Position numbers and translations under genes: made by a program. A DNA stretch of 64,000 bases from assembly GCA_009363875.1 (NCBI GenBank), contig CM018682.1:66858031-66922030 (forward strand). The letters run 5' to 3'. The number at the start of each line of letters is the position of its first letter. Position 1 is the stretch's first letter. This stretch comes from Mikania micrantha. Its lineage: Eukaryota; Streptophyta; Magnoliopsida; Asterales; Asteraceae. The notes under the pieces were generated by a model. That model did not search any database and was not told the DNA's origin. It was given only the letters and a program-made list of their open reading frames with translations. This document shows positions 58,983 to 64,000 of the stretch, piece by piece.

Positions 58983-59335
58983 AAAACCTCTTTCGCCGAA
59001 ACACTCAGCCCTCTTTCGCCCGAACCTTCTCTCTCCTTCGTTCGATCATTTCTAGTGCTTGTCTTTGACCCAGCTTATAACTTTCGGTTTCCATATCATT
59101 TCAGGTACTGGGGAAACAAATCTCAGTGATTTCCAACCGTGAAATCATCAAGAACTGAACAGATTTTTGATTTCTTGGGTTTTAGAAATCGCCTGAGAAA
59201 TAAACTGTCGAAACGAACTTAAAACCCAAAAAGTCATGTTTTAAACTTGTTAGTCGGTCGATTCTGAATGTGTGTATGCAAATTTTATTGACTGATTTGA
59301 TTTTTGGATGAACAAGGGTTTAAAATTCAAATTTC

Positions 59336-59530
59336 AACCGAATGACGTCATTCGGTGAATGAGTCACATTCGACGAATGTCTCATTCGATGACACTCATT
59401 CGGCGAATGACACTCATTCGACGAATGACTCTCATTCGAATGTCTCATTCGGCGAATGAATGCTATTTGCAACTCATTCAACGAATGACATTCGGCGAAT
59501 GTGCTCATTCGCCAGAATTATCTGTCATTC
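59336..59530. repeat. Palindrome array in the leader of the env-position ORF
   Basis: CATTCGGTGAATGAG, CATTCGGCGAATGAC, CATTCGACGAATGAC and CATTCGGCGAATGTG recur, in the same relative place as the array between PBS and gag. Confidence 0.8.
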
Positions 59531-59631
59531 GGCATATCAGATTGTTGAGATCTAAATTTCAGAAGTTCATCTGATTTCATCTTGTTGTTATATCTGACTG
59601 GTTCTAACTTGTTTTTAATTTGTTTTTCAGA

Positions 59632-62625
59632 ATGGCTGGACTCAAATCAGTTACGAAGAACAACATCTGTGCACATCTGGACCTCGAGACCCCGAACGCC
59701 AGGCACTATACTGAGATCATTACATTTCTCAGGCGTTCGAGGATCTTCACTGCTATCTCTACGGTTCATACTCCTTATCACTCTCATCAGCAGGACTTCT
59801 GGGAGTCTGCTGATATTGACTGTGAGGCCGAGCCTACAGTTATTCGGGGCAAGGTTTTTGGTCGGGATGTGGTGATTTCTGCTGAGCACATCAGGAGGGT
59901 GTGTGGATTCCAAGATGCTCCTGATCAGCCCTATCTCTTAGACCGTTTCTTGGTCAGGGGCTGCTTCATGCGGTGCAAGTACGAGGGAGACCTTGGTGCC
60001 GGTATTCTGAACAAAGCTTTCATGTCACATCAGTTCAAATACCTGGCACACGTGCTGATCCACTGCCTTGGTTCCCGGAGGGGTGGTTTTGATGACATGA
60101 GAGAGACGATCCAGTGTGCCTTCGTGGCTCTTGTGCTGAACAGGCCTTTCAACTTCTCAGAAATGGTCTTTACACACATGAAGGAGAATGTGACTCTCAA
60201 GGGAGACAAGAAGTTCCTTATATATCCCAGGTTTCTGCAGCAGCTCATAGATGCTCAGTTACCTGATCTGCCGAAGATTGGTGCCGATGTGATCAAGCTG
60301 GAACATATGAATGACTTAACCCTCAACAGGGTGATGTCATATCGAGGCAAGGAGAGGAAGCCAGCCTCTCGATCTTTGTTTGGCCATCTTTCTAGGCCTG
60401 ACTACCGTGCTCCTGCTGGTAGGAGATGGATACACGATGAGTCAGACTCAGACGTTGAAGACATTGTTGTTCTAGATGATGGAGGAGAGGGTGATGATGG
60501 AGATGATGTGTTAGGTGGAGATGGTGCAGGTGTTAGTGGTGTTGCAGCTGGTGGGGTGGTTGATAGCTCGGTTGGTGTGAGCTTGATTGATGTTAGCACA
60601 ATAGCTGTGACTGTTGGTGCAGGAGTTAGTACCACCGTAGCTGCAGAGGAGGATGTGAACATCGACTCACTGATGGATTTAGATTTCTTGTCTACTACTA
60701 CATCCTCAGTGACCGCTCCACTAGATGTTACAGTTCCACATTCCTCAGGAGATGGTGATGAGTCCGAGGATTCTAGTGATGGTGAAGGTGGTGATGATGT
60801 TGGTCCCAGTTCTGAGTCTGAAGCCACTCATGATGATGACTACGAGAGAGTAATGGTGGGAAGTCGGCTGGTTTTGAGGAAGAGGAAAAGGAGTGAGGCA
60901 GAGATGGAGGAAATTACTGATCCCTCCTTTACTCCGGAGTTTGATATCTCTCCTCCTCCTCGTTCTTCTGCACCTATTATCACAGTTACATCTCCTAATA
61001 CCTCCCAGCCGACAGCTTTCCGAGCAGGGAGAGGGAAGAGATCTAGGTTCTCTTTCCAGAGGAGGTCAGAACTGTCAACAGCTGCTGCAACTACTGTTAC
61101 ATCAGTAGCAGCTGTTGCAGTTTCTTCACTGGCCAGGTCAAGGGTAATTCACGTTCATGCCGATGCTGCCCCTCTGACCACCTCTATGTCCCTGGCTCCT
61201 GTATACACTGCTGCATCCTCCGGTCCCTCCATCTCACGTGCTGATCTTTCTATACCTACTGTGTCAGTTGTAGATCAGCTGAGTACACTGAACAATATGG
61301 TCTTGAGGTTGATGGAGAGGAGCATGGAGCAAGAAAGGAAGAATAAAGAGCAAGAGCTGGTTATAGCTCAGCTCACAAGGAGAGTTGAAGAGCAGGATAC
61401 TCTGCTTCTTCAAGCAGCAGACCAGAGGGCTGATTTGAGGGCCAGGACTGCTCAACAGGAGCTGCAACTGCTAAAGTACATAGACGAACATCATCAGCTC
61501 GCCCTAACAGTCACTGACTTCAGTGAAAGGATACTGTCCTTAGAGACTGAGAACGCCAGACTGGCAGATCAGATTGACAGTTTCAAGGACAGTACTCCTA
61601 GAATTGAAGGCTCTGCTGCTCCTTCCGATGATTCAGACAAAGAAGTAGACGAAGACGAAGAAGAGGAGTCTGATGAGGAACAGGTTGACTATGAAGACTC
61701 AGACAAAGACGATGAGTCTGATGATGATGATCATCATGATGATGAGGCCAAGGACGGATCTGGGAGTGGGTCTTCTGGTTCATCGAGTACTGATGATGAT
61801 GACGATGATGACCAGGCCCCTCCCTCATCAGAGATTCGATCCAAGAGAGCCAATGATAAGAAGAAAGCCTCTTCTCCATCTCCTCCTGCACAGACAGATG
61901 AACCCACAGCGGCCGAGGAAGTAGAAGCTGTGCCCTTGAGACGTCAGCTAGATGAGACGTTGACTATGATCTTGGACGCTCAGGGCATTATACAGCACTC
62001 GGTCAGCTATGACAAAGAGGAAGGGGAAATTATTCACTGCCTATCCAGAGAGCAGATTGCTGAGCTGTTCAGGCTTAATCCGGACGAGGTGATCACTGAT
62101 GATACCTCCGTTCCTATCGTTGATGAATCGGAGCCTGAAGTCTTTGATGACATTGACGAAGTTATCTTAGAAGACATCACAGAAGAAGAGTACCCAAAGT
62201 ATACATCTGCTGAGGCTGAGCTGCCTATATTTACTGATCAGTTTGATCAAGAGACTGAAGATCTACTGGTCCGATACTTAGAGGAACAAGTCGAAGCCAG
62301 CAAAGCCGAAGCAGATGACCAAAAGAGAAGAAAAGAGGAATGGCAGACTTATTGGGAGGTCTTAAAGAAGCAAAGCACTGAGAAGATGCCAGCAACGCAC
62401 AAGAAAGTTTACAGAACCAAAGGCTACAAAGCTAGAGGTCAAATCCTGAGCTGGGCATACTTCCATGATCTCGGGTGCTATGCTGTGAAGAGAGAAAGGG
62501 GGATCGATTACTTCAAGCACCCTCACGACTTCAAGACACTGCCGGGCTTTGAAGTAAATCAACTAGCACGTTTGAAGTTACTGTACAGTGAGGATTCTGG
62601 CATGTCTGCCTGGTTCTCTAGGTAG
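59632..62625 (+). CDS. Env-position ORF of SIRE-like element (997 codons)
   Basis: Starts at ATG 59632, directly after a splice-acceptor-like TTTGTTTTTCAG. Residues 1-255 form a folded-looking domain (FLRRSRIFTAI, IRRVCGFQDAP, FKYLAHVLIHCLGSRRGGFD, CAFVALVLNRPFNFSEM) that recalls the plant transposon-protein domain seen in other plant repeats. Long acidic, Ser/Thr- and Gly-rich low complexity follows. A coiled coil lies around 61270-61600 (LMERSMEQERKNKEQ, LSLETENARLADQID), then poly-D/E stretches and a conserved-looking C-terminus (GEIIHCLSREQIAELFRLNP, LSWAYFHDLGCYAVKRE). I see no signal peptide or membrane span, so a membrane envelope role is not supported. It ends at TAG 62623-62625, but the frame stays open beyond. 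Confidence 0.8.
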   Translation: MAGLKSVTKNNICAHLDLETPNARHYTEIITFLRRSRIFTAISTVHTPYHSHQQDFWESADIDCEAEPTVIRGKVFGRDVVISAEHIRRVCGFQDAPDQPYLLDRFLVRGCFMRCKYEGDLGAGILNKAFMSHQFKYLAHVLIHCLGSRRGGFDDMRETIQCAFVALVLNRPFNFSEMVFTHMKENVTLKGDKKFLIYPRFLQQLIDAQLPDLPKIGADVIKLEHMNDLTLNRVMSYRGKERKPASRSLFGHLSRPDYRAPAGRRWIHDESDSDVEDIVVLDDGGEGDDGDDVLGGDGAGVSGVAAGGVVDSSVGVSLIDVSTIAVTVGAGVSTTVAAEEDVNIDSLMDLDFLSTTTSSVTAPLDVTVPHSSGDGDESEDSSDGEGGDDVGPSSESEATHDDDYERVMVGSRLVLRKRKRSEAEMEEITDPSFTPEFDISPPPRSSAPIITVTSPNTSQPTAFRAGRGKRSRFSFQRRSELSTAAATTVTSVAAVAVSSLARSRVIHVHADAAPLTTSMSLAPVYTAASSGPSISRADLSIPTVSVVDQLSTLNNMVLRLMERSMEQERKNKEQELVIAQLTRRVEEQDTLLLQAADQRADLRARTAQQELQLLKYIDEHHQLALTVTDFSERILSLETENARLADQIDSFKDSTPRIEGSAAPSDDSDKEVDEDEEEESDEEQVDYEDSDKDDESDDDDHHDDEAKDGSGSGSSGSSSTDDDDDDDQAPPSSEIRSKRANDKKKASSPSPPAQTDEPTAAEEVEAVPLRRQLDETLTMILDAQGIIQHSVSYDKEEGEIIHCLSREQIAELFRLNPDEVITDDTSVPIVDESEPEVFDDIDEVILEDITEEEYPKYTSAEAELPIFTDQFDQETEDLLVRYLEEQVEASKAEADDQKRRKEEWQTYWEVLKKQSTEKMPATHKKVYRTKGYKARGQILSWAYFHDLGCYAVKRERGIDYFKHPHDFKTLPGFEVNQLARLKLLYSEDSGMSAWFSR

Positions 62626-63093
62626 ATACAGTACGAGTACAGGAAAAGGTGGGTAAACTTCCAGCCCCAACAGCCGGAACGTTATTATTTGCCAGAAATT
62701 GACGGAGATACCCGCAAGCATAAAGGCATCCTGAAGTGGCTTCCTCCTAAAGTCATGAAGAAGATTCCATTATGGAAGATGCGACAGGACTTTATGGAGG
62801 GCTTCCGATGGTGGTACTATGATGGGAGAACTTGTGAGGCTGTAATAGTTCTGTGCAAAGACAAACAGTGGGAGACTGTTAGGATTTTTGATCCTATGTG
62901 GTTGACTAACTTGTCCCACAAAGATGTTATAGCATTGTATCGTTACCAGATTTTCTTCGACGTACAGGATATGGAACAGGCACTTCAGTTTATGAGAGTG
63001 ATCCGAATCTGCATATGCTTAAAGGTTCACGCTGGAGCTGATTGGAAAGCGATCTCGGCTAAGTATTTGAATAAAGACACTTCCAAGAGTTGA
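62626..63093 (+). pseudogene. C-terminal extension of env-position ORF beyond a TAG
   Basis: Same frame as the upstream ORF, open for 155 codons to the TGA at 63091. The composition is protein-like (KHKGILKWLPPKVMKKIPLW, FMEGFRWWYYDGRTCEAVI, LCKDKQWETVRIFDPMWL), rich in Trp. So the ancestral protein was probably about 1150 residues and the TAG at 62623 is a late nonsense change, or is read through. Confidence 0.7.
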
Positions 63094-63113
63094 ACTAGGT
63101 CCAAGGGGGAGTT

Positions 63114-63750
63114 TGTTGATACATGTAATGTCCCTAGTTCAGTTTTGTAAACTCTAATCAAGTAATGTTCAAATTATTAATGGAAGATGTCTTTTTACAT
63201 TGTTCTTAATGTTTAATATTGGTTATATGTTTATGTTATTGGTTGATGTGATTGATTATGTAATTGAGTATGAGTCTGGTTCATTCGGCCGGATGACTCT
63301 AACGTATGAAGTCATTCGGCGAATGAAACCAGAGTATGGCTCATTTCAGCGAATGAGTCATTCGCCGAATGACTCATTCGACTGAATTATCCTTCGACAG
63401 ATGCCATTCGCCGAATGAGTTGCTTCGGCCTCTCATTCGGCCGAATGTCGACTGCCTATATATACAAGTTCAAATCATTTCAACCCTAACTTCAGAAGAG
63501 CCCTCATTCGTCCCAACTCACTCCAGTGTCAAACCTTAGGGTTTTTGAGCGTCCTTCTTCTGTCCAAGTTCGAATCATAGCTGGTGGTGATCTATTTACA
63601 ATCAAACGTCCATCTTTCATCTTTGGATCACCACTTTTGCTGTTGTTCTCGATTGGAAAACCCTAGAATAGGATTCCGCACTATTCTAGTGGCTGTTAAG
63701 TAGGTAATCTATCAGATTGAGTTGTTTCTAGACTCGATCTAGGTCCTACA
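63114..63750 (+). repeat. 3' LTR of SIRE-like element
   Basis: Same 637 bp as the 5' LTR with about nine substitutions, for example GGCCGGATGAC for GGCCGAATGAC. Followed by TSD AGACA. Confidence 0.95.
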
Positions 63751-63755
63751 AGACA

Positions 63756-63784
63756 AACACTAACACTTATTCTCGCTATGAAGA
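63756..63784 (+). other. Continuation of the retroelement split by the SIRE-like insertion
   Basis: A 29-bp stretch after TSD AGACA; it should join the leader ending at 50053. Confidence 0.5.
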
Positions 63785-64000
63785 TGTGACACCCCGTATT
63801 TTCCAGGTCAGCTTTATATTTATTTAAATGTTTATTTAAATGCTTTATGTACACGTGGCACTAGAATTAAATTAATTTAGTGTGACACATGGCACGACAG
63901 TACGAACACCGACACATGACTAGATAATTCGTGGGATTATCGACAAACAGCACACACGTGTCAAAACACATGAACGTTGGTGAACATCAAGCACATTGTG
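63785..64000 (+). mobile_element. Start of an LTR related to the solo LTR, plus orientation, cut by window end
   Basis: Begins TGTGACACCCCGTATTTTCC. The following 215 bp match the reverse complement of 38500-38733 in order (CCAGGTCAGC, GTACACGTGGCACTAGAATT, GACTAGATAATTCGTG). Confidence 0.8.

Larger units (their letters stand above)
50054..63750 (+). mobile_element. Full-length SIRE/Maximus-like Copia retrotransposon (13.7 kb) with env-position ORF
   Basis: 637-bp LTRs (50054-50690 and 63114-63750) are TG...CA with about nine differences (roughly 1.4%). TSD AGACA is on both sides (50049-50053 and 63751-63755). PBS TGGTATCAGAGC is at 50694 and the purine tract CCAAGGGGGAG is just before the 3' LTR. 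Gene order is gag, second knuckle ORF, PR, INT, RT, RNaseH, a 2.1-kb spacer and a large ORF in the env position. INT before RT defines Copia; the extra ORF and size fit the SIRE/Maximus lineage. Several lesions make this copy unlikely to move unaided. Confidence 0.92.

Noticed and set aside
60402..60827. 141-codon minus-strand Ser/Thr/Pro-rich ORF
   Set aside because: Antisense shadow of the acidic low-complexity part of the env-position ORF.
1..64000. tRNA, rRNA or bacterial/phage-type systems
   Set aside because: No cloverleaf or rRNA sequence was recognised, and exon-intron genes with plant retroelements show a plant nuclear region; primer-binding sites only mimic tRNA ends.

Overview
This is a eudicot nuclear genome window. 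It holds two intact single-copy plant genes in its first half, both on the minus strand, and a dense, nested field of transposable elements over the rest. The host genes have many short exons, GT-AG introns and clear plant orthologues. The LTR families and the large SIRE-type Copia element make Asteraceae a plausible source, but the family is an inference.

Layout. 1-1735: a MITE-like foldback element and short dispersed repeats. 1736-10110 (minus): a complete 12-exon RAD51B (370 aa). Its 4.6-kb intron 4 holds an antisense, decayed RTE-clade LINE. 10111-11337: short intergenic DNA with an E2F-type site 5 bp from the RAD51B ATG. 11338-28560 (minus): a complete 16-exon FTSHI4 (828 aa), the plastid AAA+ FtsH-like protein that has lost its protease site. 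Its introns hold a gag-only Copia-like element (with LTRs, PBS and TSD) nested in an older Copia next to a Gypsy fragment, a hAT-like MITE, a gag-only Gypsy-like element and a degenerate Au SINE. 28561-50048: no supported host gene. This part holds a 2.1-kb terminal-inverted-repeat element, a 3.0-kb solo LTR with perfect TSD, further decayed LTR-type DNA in both orientations and several tandem arrays. 50054-63750: a full-length SIRE/Maximus-like Copia element of 13.7 kb, with 637-bp LTRs, TSD AGACA, PBS, PPT, gag, a second zinc-knuckle ORF, PR-INT, RT-RNaseH and a ~1000-codon env-position ORF. 63785-64000: the start of another LTR, related to the solo LTR but in the opposite orientation.

Most unusual signal. 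The SIRE-like element appears to carry its promoter architecture twice. In the LTR and leader the order is CATTCG/CGAATG palindrome array, TATA box, leader, second array, then gag. Between pol and the env-position ORF the same order recurs: array, TATA box, leader, second array, 3' splice-site-like tract, then ORF. This suggests an internal promoter for the env-position gene. Other leads are a module shared by the 3' ends of four LTR-type sequences (CTCACCAAC...TTGAC...CAGG), a 10-bp-periodic W-box array in the solo LTR and a GGTTCG array near 40 kb. All exon coordinates were assembled by eye from splice signals, reading phase and family similarity. No database search was run.
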